DNA of 64,000 nt from JAFECT01 sp035551675 (GCA_035551675.1 DASZMV010000056.1:1-64000); one strand, 5' to 3'; shown: positions 1-10,940, numbered from the stretch's first letter. Notes: a model not told the origin generated them from the sequence alone. Program-made: numbers and translations.

Positions 1-3000
1 GCCGCGACAAGCCGAGTTCCGCCGTCATAGCCGCGCATCCACCCGTACGCCTTAGAATTAAGAAATTGGTCCTCGACTAGTCTTGCGGCTTTCGCCCGGT
101 CAATCTTAGCTAACTTTTGAGCGAGCCATGAAACAGCTTTCGGGGGCGCACTGCGTTCGTTTAGGACCCGGTCCAGCTCAAGGAATTCACTCGCACTACA
201 TTCAGAACAACAGCGCTCCAAATCAGGCACCAGATGGACGCTCCTGAGCGACCGCCTCTTCGTCAATAAGGTCAAAAATTCATCGCACTGTTTGCACTCC
301 TGAGCGAGCCGAGCCCATGCAACTGCCCCGCCGTCCTCAATCCCGTCTTCATCGCTCCCAGAGTCGCTATCGGAATCCGCGTCGTGCTCCGCCAGAGGCG
401 AAGGAACGTCGAACACCGCAGGATTTGAATTCCACTTAGCCAAACCACTCCCAAGCCCTTCGATCCATGCATTGCGACCTCCTTCATTGACCTTAGTCTC
501 GATGGTCGAATTAAGGACATCCATTCCGCTCTCAATAATTCCTATTTCTGTTCGGACTCGCGGGCGAGATTGGTTGGCGAACGGACGAAGAGCATCACCA
601 ATCGACGTTGCTAGTAGCCTGTCAGGTACCAGTTCAAACACCGCCACCAAGCGAGCGGCACAGACCACGACCGTCCGGACTGTCTCTGGCCGGCCGTCCT
701 GAAGGGCTCCTCTAAGTATTCCAGATATCGCCACTGTCCATGCGGCCCCATTTTCCGCCAGTAGCCAGCGCAGCAGCTGAAGAGACCACGGAACACTCAC
801 TTGGCCCGCACACTCCAACAACGAACTTAGGGCGACATTCCGGTTCGCACCTTTACTCGTCTGGTGCATGGAGGCGAGAGCTGCACAGAGTGGGCGAAGC
901 GCCTCATTTGCATTTAACTTGGGATCGTTAGAGACAGCCCTAGAAGCCCATTTGACCCACCGATTAAACTGCTCATCCTCGTCGTGATAAATGCCAAAAG
1001 ACGTCCGCAACAGAAGATTCAACTCCTTCTTCGCTTCAATATAATCGTGTAAATCCAGCCACGCTTTTAATTGCCCCGCGTGATGACTAACTCGGTCACT
1101 TAGATCATCAAAATTGTCTGCTAGATCAGTGAACGTCGCAACGAGTCTTCGGTATTCGTCCTCATCCCCGTTGATCAAAAACGCCGAATGGGCAACTTCA
1201 CGGCGCCAAGCCGTCGGCCAATAAACGGACCGCGGACCGTCAACCTCCCAAGCTCGCTTAATTTCGTCAAAAACTGCTCTAAATGCGAGTTCGCCATGGG
1301 CAGCCGCTGTTTGGAGGATAAATTCAAAATATTTTGCAGCATATCGTCTAACGGCATGCCAATCGTTCCAATCGCGGACCTCGGCCCAGGGGCGACAGTA
1401 GAGTGTGATGGCAGGAACGAGTCTGCGCACCAGGAACTCAGGAGAATGCGTCGCGCCACGATCTGCTTCTCCGCGCAACGTAGCCACAAGCACCAGCATC
1501 CTTTCGAAAAGAACTGACCCGTGGCGGTAAGATCGCTCGGATTTCGGTACGGAAGCGACGGGATCCATGGGCCGCCCAACTGCTGCGAACACTCGCGCTT
1601 GCTGAATCAGTCCAAAATAGTTTGAGAGATCCCCCGTGCCGTCCCAATCCGGCTCTTCGCGAATAAGCGGCCCGGCGGCTCGTGCGAGATACTCCCCTAT
1701 CAGGTCTTGCGACCCGTTGAGCTTCAACATTGCTAGAGCGATCGTAACACCTGCGACGGGGTCGGCGGTCGTGGGGGTCCAGAACTTTGACGCTTCCATC
1801 AAGGCGCCAAGTCCATCTGCTTTCGATCGCAGCCCATCGATTGCCTGCTTGGCTCTCGCGTAACAGAAGTGCGCGATGATGCCGTCGGCCTTTTCTCCTC
1901 CGACCGAGCAAATTGCCGTTTTCAATTCTAATGGTACATCACTCGCGCCATCTCGCAGGATCGCGAGTCCAACTTCCTCAAACAAATCCAGTGTAAGTGT
2001 ACCTAGATCAGACTCATCAGGATGCGCGCCAGCAAACTGTTCCTCGTCGTGGGGAACATCGCTTAGTCGAATTTGCCGGACGAGCCTAACGAGTGTTCCA
2101 ATTGAATGAAACCGCCACGCAACCTTAGCCCATCCGACGAGGCGTTCGCGTTTATCCATCCTTTCCAACGGCCGAGAGCCGCTGAGCAAGTCAATTGGCT
2201 CTGCCAACGCGAAAAGCCGACGGGAAAATGCTTCGTTTTTCTCAAGCTGATCGACGGCTATTCGGAGCGCACTTTCAGCGCTAATCTCTAACTCGCCATC
2301 GCGTATGACGATATTTGAGATCTCGTCCGGGGGTGACAGACGTACCAGCAGTTCCGGTAGATCGATCTCGTCGAGCGCGCGTGTGCGCTCGTCGATTTCC
2401 GTTTCTATTAGCAAGGCGCGAACGAAGGCCAACATATCGTTTTCCACGAGTGCGGCCCTCAGACATAGCGTTAGATCGTCTTTGATCGCTGCAGGCGGGC
2501 GGAGGCGCATGAATTGTTCTCGAAACCACCGCTGTGAAAATATCTCCAACACTTCATTGGTGCGGCCCGACGAATAGAAATGATACAGCGCTTCCCATCC
2601 AAAGGCGGTGCCCGCTCTCGCCATAGCTGCGTCCGCAAGCATCTTATGAAAGTGCCTGTCCTTTTCCTCAGAGACCTTCCCGAACGGGTCGTGCGATGAA
2701 GCGTGAATGAGATATTGTCGAAAACTATTGTGGAAAAATGCCCATTCGCTTGCAGTTTCCTGCCGAAAATAATGTGCGGCGGTAGCCACAAATTTTTCAA
2801 GCACATCTTCCGTCGTGAGTTCTGAAATTAGACTGAGGTCTAAGTTTCCTCTCAGTCGGCAAATGAGGCCTAATAGTTGGCGAACATCCGACTCGCCGTG
2901 GAGAGCCTCCCAATAGACAGCGTAGTCATCTTCGACATCGCCGCTAAAGGGTTCGCCCGCAAGAATATCTTCTCGAAGGTTCTCATCGACCCCCGCAAGC

Positions 3001-4499
3001 ACAAGTCGTTTCAGTAGATAGCTTAGGGCGAGGGGGTGGCCGCCGCTCAGGCGCCAAATAGCCTCGATATGATCGGATGACAGTGCTGCGTGCTCCAGAG
3101 CAGCCCCTGCAATCTCGGCTACGTCGCGTCGCTCTAGTCGTCCCATGACTACTGTTCGTTTCGCGCTTGTGAGCTGTCCCCTGATCCTTGCTGGAAGGCC
3201 TTTCAGGCCCACGCGCTGCGAGCCCAAAACGAACAGAACGCCGTCGGGGACAGCTTCCGGCAATGGTAGTACGTTGAATAGCGGAGTTTGAGGATGTTGC
3301 TCCCTCTCGATATGATCTAGCCCATCAATCATAATTAGAGTTGTAAGACCCGTCGTTTTCCATTCCTCGTGCGCCATCGAAAGTTGGCGCGCGAATGCAT
3401 CAAGAAGGTCTTGTCTTGTCTCGGGGAGCGATCTGAAAGATACCGACGAAGCAATTCCGGAACGTCGCAGCGCGACTGTCAAGTCACTCAAAAATGCATC
3501 CGCCTCGCCGCGCCCCAAAGCTGGATCGCCCCGTACAAACGCGTAATATCGGACCACTCGGAAGCCTCGCCGATATCGAAGCATTTGCGTTAGAGTTGTG
3601 GATTTTCCCGAGCCTGGCGGTCCAATGAGCGCGACGTAACCGCCACGACACTGCTCAAGGGCAGACTCGATGGCCTCTACAGTGCTCGAGATCGGTCGAT
3701 ACAACCCTTCGTCAACTGGAAATTCGTGCTTGAAACGCAGGTCGAGCCGTCGGTCCCACCCGAGCTCATTCATCAATCTGCGAGAATCTAGCTGGACGAT
3801 ACGTTCGTCGTCACCGACTAGGGTAAAGAGCAATGAAGCCAGTTGGTGAAGATCGGCTTGGCGTCGGCGATCTTGCCTCCTGCCGACTTCTGAGCCTTCC
3901 GGATTCGAGAGTCGAAACCCTAGGTCGAGATACGCGTGTCTAATGAAGTCGACAAACTCGTCCCATTCGAAGCCCGCTGTGTCCTGGATTTGAATGATCG
4001 CTAGGCGCCAATCGTTATCAATTGCGTCAAGTGACTCCCATTGCGCTCGGCGCTGATAGGCGTGTCTAATGAATGATTGAAAGTGGCTTGGCGTCGAGCG
4101 ACGCTCAGGACCTGGAGTTTTATCGGCCGTGGATGCTGAGTCACGTGCCAGATAGTGTACTCGAACATCGCACTCGGGATATGCGTGCGACAAACGTCGC
4201 CAGCCGTCAGCAAGTTGAGCAAATGGACTTGAGAGTGCGTTTCCGACTTCCGTCGGCGAGAGCATATGGTTAAATGAAACCCTGCCTTCGAACTCGCTCC
4301 ATTTTATCTGATAGGCGTCAAGACCTCCCGATCTTGCAATAATGAGATCGTCGACACGGCCAGCATCGATATCAGCAAGTCTAATCCAGTCAAGATCGCC
4401 CTCCAAAAACGCGTCATATATGAGTTGGGCGGCAACGCGGTACTGCGCAGAGTACCCGCGGATGGCCCTCCGTTCACCGTCGGCTGGGCGCTGCTCCAA
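1..4499 (-). CDS. Avs-like STAND NTPase with N-terminal QxK nuclease motif (3' end beyond window)
   Basis: One minus-strand frame stays open for 1,499 codons and leaves the window at base 1, so the C-terminus is missing. An in-frame TAG lies just upstream; the first plausible start is TTG at 4499, preceded by GGAGA at a 6-nt spacing. Residues 15-66 look like a PD-(D/E)xK nuclease core: DIDAGRVDDLIIA, then DAYQIKW (D50/D51, Q64, K66). A P-loop, GPPGSGKSTT, has its lysine at residue 299; a Walker B-like LIMIDGLDH has D392; GGHPLALSYLL near residue 485 is the GxP motif of STAND ATPases. The remaining 1,000 residues look alpha-helical, like a sensor region, with an acidic run near 1370-1390. This order, nuclease then STAND then long sensor, is that of AVAST (Avs) anti-phage proteins, which known members use to detect phage proteins and cut DNA. 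The gene is visibly richer in A/T than its neighbours and abuts guaA, which suggests transfer. The Avs type cannot be assigned by eye; another NACHT/STAND family is possible. Confidence 0.8.
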   Translation of the reverse strand, partial: MEQRPADGERRAIRGYSAQYRVAAQLIYDAFLEGDLDWIRLADIDAGRVDDLIIARSGGLDAYQIKWSEFEGRVSFNHMLSPTEVGNALSSPFAQLADGWRRLSHAYPECDVRVHYLARDSASTADKTPGPERRSTPSHFQSFIRHAYQRRAQWESLDAIDNDWRLAIIQIQDTAGFEWDEFVDFIRHAYLDLGFRLSNPEGSEVGRRQDRRRQADLHQLASLLFTLVGDDERIVQLDSRRLMNELGWDRRLDLRFKHEFPVDEGLYRPISSTVEAIESALEQCRGGYVALIGPPGSGKSTTLTQMLRYRRGFRVVRYYAFVRGDPALGRGEADAFLSDLTVALRRSGIASSVSFRSLPETRQDLLDAFARQLSMAHEEWKTTGLTTLIMIDGLDHIEREQHPQTPLFNVLPLPEAVPDGVLFVLGSQRVGLKGLPARIRGQLTSAKRTVVMGRLERRDVAEIAGAALEHAALSSDHIEAIWRLSGGHPLALSYLLKRLVLAGVDENLREDILAGEPFSGDVEDDYAVYWEALHGESDVRQLLGLICRLRGNLDLSLISELTTEDVLEKFVATAAHYFRQETASEWAFFHNSFRQYLIHASSHDPFGKVSEEKDRHFHKMLADAAMARAGTAFGWEALYHFYSSGRTNEVLEIFSQRWFREQFMRLRPPAAIKDDLTLCLRAALVENDMLAFVRALLIETEIDERTRALDEIDLPELLVRLSPPDEISNIVIRDGELEISAESALRIAVDQLEKNEAFSRRLFALAEPIDLLSGSRPLERMDKRERLVGWAKVAWRFHSIGTLVRLVRQIRLSDVPHDEEQFAGAHPDESDLGTLTLDLFEEVGLAILRDGASDVPLELKTAICSVGGEKADGIIAHFCYARAKQAIDGLRSKADGLGALMEASKFWTPTTADPVAGVTIALAMLKLNGSQDLIGEYLARAAGPLIREEPDWDGTGDLSNYFGLIQQARVFAAVGRPMDPVASVPKSERSYRHGSVLFERMLVLVATLRGEADRGATHSPEFLVRRLVPAITLYCRPWAEVRDWNDWHAVRRYAAKYFEFILQTAAAHGELAFRAVFDEIKRAWEVDGPRSVYWPTAWRREVAHSAFLINGDEDEYRRLVATFTDLADNFDDLSDRVSHHAGQLKAWLDLHDYIEAKKELNLLLRTSFGIYHDEDEQFNRWVKWASRAVSNDPKLNANEALRPLCAALASMHQTSKGANRNVALSSLLECAGQVSVPWSLQLLRWLLAENGAAWTVAISGILRGALQDGRPETVRTVVVCAARLVAVFELVPDRLLATSIGDALRPFANQSRPRVRTEIGIIESGMDVLNSTIETKVNEGGRNAWIEGLGSGLAKWNSNPAVFDVPSPLAEHDADSDSDSGSDEDGIEDGGAVAWARLAQECKQCDEFLTLLTKRRSLRSVHLVPDLERCCSECSASEFLELDRVLNERSAPPKAVSWLAQKLAKIDRAKAARLVEDQFLNSKAYGWMRGYDGGTRLVA

Positions 4500-4540
4500 G
4501 ACGCTTCTCCGATCTAGCCGACTCTAACGCTTACCACCGG

Positions 4541-4556
4541 GGGCGACCAGTCGCCC
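4541..4556 (-). terminator. Short perfect hairpin between guaA and the STAND gene
   Basis: A 16-bp perfect palindrome (GGGCGAC, CA, GTCGCCC) sits a few bases after the guaA stop codon. It lacks a U-tract, so it would be a weak or Rho-assisted terminator for guaA. It also lies between guaA and the start of the next minus-strand gene and could limit read-through into it. Confidence 0.4.
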
Positions 4557-4559
4557 ATC

Positions 4560-6175
<1,616 letters not shown>

Positions 6176-6179
<4 letters not shown>

Positions 6180-7768
6180 TGGTTCCTTTCGAATAGGGCG
6201 ATGAAGAACCCGTCCGTCCCGGAAAGTCGAGGGCTGAGGCGCAGGGTGTGGCCGGTTCCGGCGAGGGCGGCCAGGCGGGTGCGGGCAAGGGGGCTGAGGT
6301 TGGGGGCTCCCCGGGACGAGCCCGGGATGACGTCCCGGGACGAGCCCGGGATGACGGGGGCGAGGGCCTCCGGAATGGGGGCGCCCCGGGACAAGCCGGG
6401 GGTGACGTCCCGGGACGAGCCCGGGGTGACGGGGTCGAGGGCCTGCGAGATGGGGACGGGGCGGAAGTGGGGGTGAGCGGCGGCGAAGGCGGCCACGGTG
6501 TCCTCGTCCTCGCGCGGCAGGACCGAACAGGTGGCGTAGACGAGGCGGCCGCCGGGACGGACCAGGGTCGCGGCCTTGGCGAGGATCTGGGTCTGCAGGG
6601 CGTGGAGACGGTCGAGCTCGGCGGGGGTGAGGCGCCAGGGGTCCTCGGGACGGCGGCGCCAGGTTCCGGAGCCGCTGCAGGGGGCGTCGACGAAGACGAG
6701 GTCGGCGGTGGCGGTCAGGTCGGAGGTTCCTTGGCCGTCAGGGCCGATGGGGCGGAGTTCGGCGGTGACGCCGGCGCGTTTGAGGCGGGGGCGGATGGCG
6801 TCGAGGCGGTCGGGGTTTACGTCGAAGGCGTAGAGGCGGCCTTCCCGCTCCCCGCGTTCTTCCCCATCTATATTTCCCGTCATCCCGGGCTCGTCCCGGG
6901 ACCCGCCTGTCGGCTCGCTATTAGGGTTGTGTTGGCCCGCGGGCGAACCATCCGGCAGAAGAGCTTCGACACCCACCGCGGGTCCCGGGACAAGCCCGGG
7001 ATGACGGTTTTTAAAATTGGAATTGTCGAGCAGCGTCGCGAGCGCCAGCGTCTTGCCGCCGCCGCCGGCGCAGTAATCCACCACCGTCATCCCCGGCCCG
7101 GCGCCCGAGAGCCACGCAGCGATCTGGCTGGACTCGTCCTGGACTTCGACGCGGCCTTCCTTGAACGCCGGCAATGACTGCACGTCGGTTTCGGGGTGCA
7201 GGCGCAGGCCCACGTCGGACCAGTGGGTGTGCTCGTACTGGATTCCGGCGGCGTCCAGCTCAGCAGCAACCGCGTCGCGCGTGGCCTTCAAGGTGTTGAC
7301 CCGTAAATCCACCGGCGCGCGTTCGCTGACCAGCGCATGGGCCTGCGCGACCCACGGATCGCCGAACGCGCGTTCGAACTCAGGGACCAGCCATTCGGGA
7401 ATGCCCGCCCGAACGTGCGCCGGCATCGCAGGCGCAGGCGCACGCAACTGCTCGCGTTCGGCGTCGCTCAACACCGCCGGCGCGTGGCCCTCGCCGGTGA
7501 ACAAGCCCTCGATCTCATGCACCGTATCGCATTCCGCCAGCGAGCCCAGCACCAGCGCGCGGCCGTCATCGCCGGCCATCCGCCACGCGAACCGCGCGCG
7601 GCCGCGCAGGCACGCGTAGACCCGCTCCGCGATCGCGCGGCGGTCGCCGCTGCCGGCGAAGCGGTGCGCGCGGCCCCATTCCCGCAACACCGCGTCGGCA
7701 GGCGCGCGCGTGCGCGCGATGTTGTCGAGCACCTCAACGGCGGCGGAAAGGCGGGCTTGCGGCGTCAA
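6176..7768 (-). CDS. RsmB/NOP-family rRNA cytosine-C5 methyltransferase with repeat-derived insertions
   Basis: Predicted SAM-dependent RNA m5C methyltransferase acting on rRNA. A NusB-like N-terminal helical part is followed by SAM motif I, DYCAGGGGKT (near residue 231), the DAPCSGSGTW cysteine motif (near 359) and ATCSVLPRED (near 411), the two-cysteine signature of this family. The start is TTG at 7768: it overlaps the stop of the upstream MAPEG gene in TTGA, and CGGAG lies just upstream; longer ORF readings cross into that gene. Two segments look inserted. About 55 residues after motif I contain HPGLVPG and SRDEPGMTG. About 50 residues near the C-terminus are two 25-residue copies rich in VIPGSSRD-like words. 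Both are encoded by palindromic repeats and keep the frame. The stop overlaps guaA. Exact target base is unknown. Confidence 0.88.
6309..6458. repeat. Tandem 75-bp duplication of paired palindromic repeats inside a CDS
   Basis: Four copies of a ~24-bp word centred on CCCGGGACGAGCCCGGGATG lie at 6309-6332, 6333-6356, 6384-6407 and 6408-6431. Two copies plus a 27-bp spacer form a 75-bp unit that is repeated twice (6309-6383 and 6384-6458). Both units are in frame within the methyltransferase gene and encode two similar 25-residue segments. Confidence 0.85.
6878..7007. repeat. Inverted pair of the same palindromic repeat inside the CDS
   Basis: One copy at 6878-6903 and an inverted copy at 6982-7007 flank about 78 bases. 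The pair encodes the insertion that separates SAM motif I from the following YAFDVNP strand of the methyltransferase. The same ~24-bp word occurs four more times 450 bases away. Confidence 0.8.
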
Positions 7769-8199
7769 GAGGCTCCGTTGGGAATGAAAAGGGCGACGAC
7801 GACCATCAGCAAGCCGACGATCGAGATGAACCAGACGAGGGTGCGGATCGACGGCACGCCCGCGGCGTAGAGCGGCACGTAGAGAATCCGCGCGCCGACA
7901 TAGAGCAGGCTTCCCCACCAGGTGAGCATGCCGGTCTTCTCCACCGTCATGGCCGCGATCACCGCGGCCGCGAACAGGGGGAAGGTCTCCATGTAGTTGC
8001 GGAAGGCGCGTTCGAGCCGCGCGGCGACGCCGGTGATCGGCTTGTGCTCATCCCGTGCGCCGCGCGCCCAGGCGAGGCCCTGCTGCTGACGCGCAGCTAT
8101 CGCGGCCCAGCACAGTTGCAGGAAGCCGACGAGGATGGCGACGGCGAGGAGCTGAATCTCGTTGATCCACTGGTGAACATTATCGACGAGCTCTTGCAT
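7765..8199 (-). CDS. MAPEG-family membrane protein
   Basis: A 144-residue protein with four hydrophobic segments (about 15-35, 70-90, 95-115 and 120-140), the layout of the MAPEG family (membrane-associated proteins in eicosanoid and glutathione metabolism). The loop with RLERAFRNYMETFPLF is the family hallmark; it carries the conserved E-R-x-x-x-N-x-x-E pattern. The bacterial members are poorly characterised and the substrate cannot be told from sequence. Its stop overlaps the TTG start of the rRNA methyltransferase gene, so it is the first gene of the three-gene unit ending in guaA. The preceding 367 bases hold a large inverted-repeat element. Confidence 0.88.
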   Translation of the reverse strand: MQELVDNVHQWINEIQLLAVAILVGFLQLCWAAIAARQQQGLAWARGARDEHKPITGVAARLERAFRNYMETFPLFAAAVIAAMTVEKTGMLTWWGSLLYVGARILYVPLYAAGVPSIRTLVWFISIVGLLMVVVALFIPNGAS

Positions 8200-8262
8200 G
8201 AATGCCCCCTTAGGCTCGAGCTTGTACGGGTTGGCGTGGCGGATGGATCAGGCGAAGGAAGG

Positions 8263-8548
8263 GAGTCCACGGACACACACGGACACACACGGATGAGGCA
8301 ATCACCGAGGCGCGGCGCATGGGTCGGGCCCGGTCAAGGAAGATTGCCCACGAAAAACACGAAAAGCACGAACACAGCGCGCGCCATTCAGGCGCTGCGG
8401 CTTGCCAAATATCGCGCGCCATAGGCGCGCAATCGAAGCTGATGCCGCGCGGCCAAAAGGCTAACCGCCTTTTCGTGCTTTTCGTGTTTTTCGTGGGCAC
8501 TCCTTCTCTTTCTTTTTTCCGTGTGTGTCCGTGTGGGTCCGTGGACTC
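8263..8548. repeat. Nested double inverted-repeat element in the guaB-MAPEG gap
   Basis: The outer arms are 8263-8292 and 8519-8548 (30 bp, one mismatch) and carry the word GTCCACGGACACACACGG. The inner arms are 8346-8372 and 8472-8498 (27 bp, perfect) and carry CACGAAAAACACGAAAAGC. The core between them (8373-8471) has shorter GC-rich inverted words such as GGCGCGC. The 367-bp gap 8200-8566 holds no convincing gene; ORFs across it follow the repeat. An RNA read through it could fold into one long two-tier hairpin. Confidence 0.85.
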
Positions 8549-8566
8549 TCTTGTCTTACGCTACCG

Positions 8567-10030
8567 TCACCCCTCCCGCGGATAGTTCGGCGCCTCTCGC
8601 GTGATCATCACGTCGTGCACGTGGCTCTCCCGCAGGCCCGCCCCCGTGATGCGAATGAACTTCGCGCGCGCCTGGTAGTCCTCGATGGTCCCCGCGCCCA
8701 CATAGCCCATCGCCGCGCGCAGACCGCCGACCAGCTGGTGCAGGATCTGGGAGATCGAGCCCTTGTACGGCACCTGGCCTTCGACGCCTTCGGGCACCAG
8801 TTTCAGCGAATCCCGCACGTCCTTCTGGAAGTAGCGGTCCGCGGAGCCCGCCGACATGGCGCCCAGCGAGCCCATCCCGCGGTAGGATTTGTACGAGCGG
8901 CCCTGGTACAGGAACACTTCGCCCGGCGCCTCCTCGGTGCCCGCGAACGCGGAGCCCAGCATCGCCACCGCGGCGCCGGCCGCGATCGCTTTCGCCAGGT
9001 CGCCCGAATATTTGATCCCGCCGTCGGCGATGATCGGCACGTCGGTTCCGACCGCCGCACGCACGCTGTCCATGATCGCGGAGAGCTGCGGCACGCCGAC
9101 GCCCGCCACGATGCGGGTGGTGCAGATGGAGCCCGGACCGATGCCGACCTTCACCGCGTCCGCGCCCGCGTCGATCAGCGACCTGGCGCCGTCGTAGGTG
9201 GCGACGTTGCCGGCGACGATCTGCACCTGGTTGGCTTCGCGGCGCAGACGCTTCACCGCTTCCGACACCTGGAGCGAGTGACCGTGGGCGGTGTCGATGA
9301 CCACCGCGTCCACGCCCGCCTCGACCAGCGCCATCGACCGCTCGAAACCCGCGTCGCCGACAGTGGACGCGGCGCCGACGCGCAGGCGGCCCTGGTCGTC
9401 CTTGGCCGCGCTGGGATAGGCCTGGGCCTTGTCGATGTCCTTGACCGTGATCAGGCCAACCGCGCGATACGCACTGTCGACCACGATGACTCGCTCGATC
9501 TTGTTGTCGCGCAGCAGTTTGGTCGCATCATCCTTGCCGACGCCCTCGGGCGCGGTAATCAGGTTGCGCGAGGTCATCAAGGCCGAAGCCGGTTTCGACC
9601 CGTCAGTCTCGAAGCGCATGTCGCGGTTGGTGAGGATGCCGACCAGCTTGCCGGACCCGCGCTCGACCACCGGAAAGCCGGAGATGCGGCGCGCCTCGCG
9701 GATCGACTTGATCTCATCCAGCGTGGTGTCGGGATGGATGGTGATCGGGTTGATCACCATGCCGCTCTCGAAGCGCTTCACCTGGCGCACCTGGTCGGCC
9801 TGTTCCTCGACGCTCAGGTTGCGGTGGATGACGCCCATGCCGCCGGCCTGGGCCATGGCGATGGCGAGGCGGCTTTCGGTGACGGTGTCCATGGCCGAGG
9901 ACACCAGCGGTATGTTCAGGACAATGTTTCGGGTCAGTCGTGACTGCGTCTTGGCCTCGGTGGGCATGACCGCGGACGGACCGGGTTCCAGCAAAACGTC
10001 GTCGAAGGTAAGACCTTCGCGAATCTCCAT
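8567..10030 (-). CDS. guaB: Inosine-5'-monophosphate dehydrogenase
   Basis: Oxidises IMP to XMP with NAD+, the committed step to GMP, and supplies GuaA encoded downstream. The 487 residues are the usual length. The TIM-barrel catalytic domain is split by a CBS-domain pair at about 93-205. The catalytic loop GPGSICTTR has its cysteine at 303; the substrate loop DGGIKYSGD follows; and the mobile flap has the RGMGSLGAM and SADRYFQ motifs. The ATG lies just inside a GGAGACTCCAAATGG context with a purine-rich Shine-Dalgarno sequence. A divergent gene for a secreted protein starts 185 bases upstream, so both promoters lie in 10031-10215. Confidence 0.98.
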   Translation of the reverse strand: MEIREGLTFDDVLLEPGPSAVMPTEAKTQSRLTRNIVLNIPLVSSAMDTVTESRLAIAMAQAGGMGVIHRNLSVEEQADQVRQVKRFESGMVINPITIHPDTTLDEIKSIREARRISGFPVVERGSGKLVGILTNRDMRFETDGSKPASALMTSRNLITAPEGVGKDDATKLLRDNKIERVIVVDSAYRAVGLITVKDIDKAQAYPSAAKDDQGRLRVGAASTVGDAGFERSMALVEAGVDAVVIDTAHGHSLQVSEAVKRLRREANQVQIVAGNVATYDGARSLIDAGADAVKVGIGPGSICTTRIVAGVGVPQLSAIMDSVRAAVGTDVPIIADGGIKYSGDLAKAIAAGAAVAMLGSAFAGTEEAPGEVFLYQGRSYKSYRGMGSLGAMSAGSADRYFQKDVRDSLKLVPEGVEGQVPYKGSISQILHQLVGGLRAAMGYVGAGTIEDYQARAKFIRITGAGLRESHVHDVMITREAPNYPREG

Positions 10031-10215
10031 TTGGAGTCTCCATTTTGCGGGCGGGCCTTAAACCGCCGGATGAGGGGCTGTAAAGCCGGAGCGTGAAACC
10101 AAATGCCGCGGACAGCCGATATGGCGCGGAGCGTTGCCGCGGCGCCGCATGGCGCCAATCTAGGAACTGGGCCGCGCTTTTCCCATCTGGGGAGGGACGG
10201 CAGGAGAACAAGCGC

Positions 10216-10761
10216 ATGGCGGTCGGCAAGGCGTTGGGGATGACCGGAGCGGTCCTGGCCGCGGCCCTGTGGGCCGGGGCGGCCATGGCCCAGGTCGCCC
10301 AGAGTTCGGCCGTGTGGGCCACCTACCAGCCCCCGGAGGCCGATTTCAGCGCCCTGTTCCCAGGCGCCCCCCAGGTCTCCACCCAGCCCATGGGCAGCGT
10401 CGCCGGCGCCACCCTGCGCACCTACGCCCTCCAGTCGGGGCCCGAGGCCTTCAACGTCGCGATCTTCGTCTATCCCAAGGGGACGCTGCCGCCGTCGCTG
10501 TCGAAGGAGCAGCTCGACAACCTGGCCCAGCTGTTCGGCGAAGGCGCCGGCAAAAAGTTACGCAGCTCGGTGGCCGCGAGCGTGTCCGGCCGCCCCGGCA
10601 TCGAAGCGCTGCTCGACGACCCCGCCACCGGCGAAGTCACCATCTTCCGCGCGGCGCAAATGGGCGACCGGATTTTCACCATCGCCTACGGCGGGGAGAA
10701 GGGGACGGAGACGTCCCCGCAGGCGACGCGGTTTGTGAGCTCGCTGGTGATCAAGAAGTAG
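10216..10761 (+). CDS. Small exported protein of unknown function
   Basis: The ATG at 10216 has AGGAGA eight bases upstream and starts a clear signal peptide (about residues 1-25, ending AAMAQ). A longer upstream in-frame start is possible but would bury the signal peptide. The mature 156 residues begin with YQPPEADFSALFPG, a pattern seen in many small alphaproteobacterial periplasmic proteins, and contain a beta-rich region with few charged clusters. No catalytic motif is recognised. The stop codon touches the first copy of a 182-bp repeat. Confidence 0.75.
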   Translation: MAVGKALGMTGAVLAAALWAGAAMAQVAQSSAVWATYQPPEADFSALFPGAPQVSTQPMGSVAGATLRTYALQSGPEAFNVAIFVYPKGTLPPSLSKEQLDNLAQLFGEGAGKKLRSSVAASVSGRPGIEALLDDPATGEVTIFRAAQMGDRIFTIAYGGEKGTETSPQATRFVSSLVIKK

Positions 10762-10940
10762 CACCTCTCCCCCCGCTGGGGGGAGACCGGCGGCGAAGCC
10801 GCCAGAGGAGGGCAGGTGCGCCGACGTCAGGGGATTATCGAGTAACCGGTGCGCTGCGTCAGATCGCTAATCACCACCCTCGGCGCACCTGCCCTCCTCT
10901 GCCGCGCGGAGCGCGGCTGTCTCCCCCCAGCGGGGGGAGA
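10759..10940. repeat. 182-bp hairpin-ended repeat, copy A
   Basis: It begins with the palindrome CTCCCCCCGCTGGGGGGAG and ends with its inverted counterpart. Inside, GAGGAGGGCAGGTGCGCCGA is matched by an inverted version near the other end, so the whole element can fold on itself. A second copy in the same orientation lies at 12405-12586 with about five differences. No coding potential is evident. Confidence 0.88.

Noticed and set aside
1..4499. Possible frameshift or pseudogene in the long left-edge gene, because no long ORF is obvious there at first sight
   Set aside because: The frame was followed codon by codon over most of its length with no stop, and the motifs at residues 66, 299 and 392 and codons near position 719 are all in one frame.
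8525..9943. A 472-residue plus-strand ORF opposite guaB
   Set aside because: Composition (His/Arg/Asp/Leu) reflects the antisense of a high-GC gene; guaB is certain.
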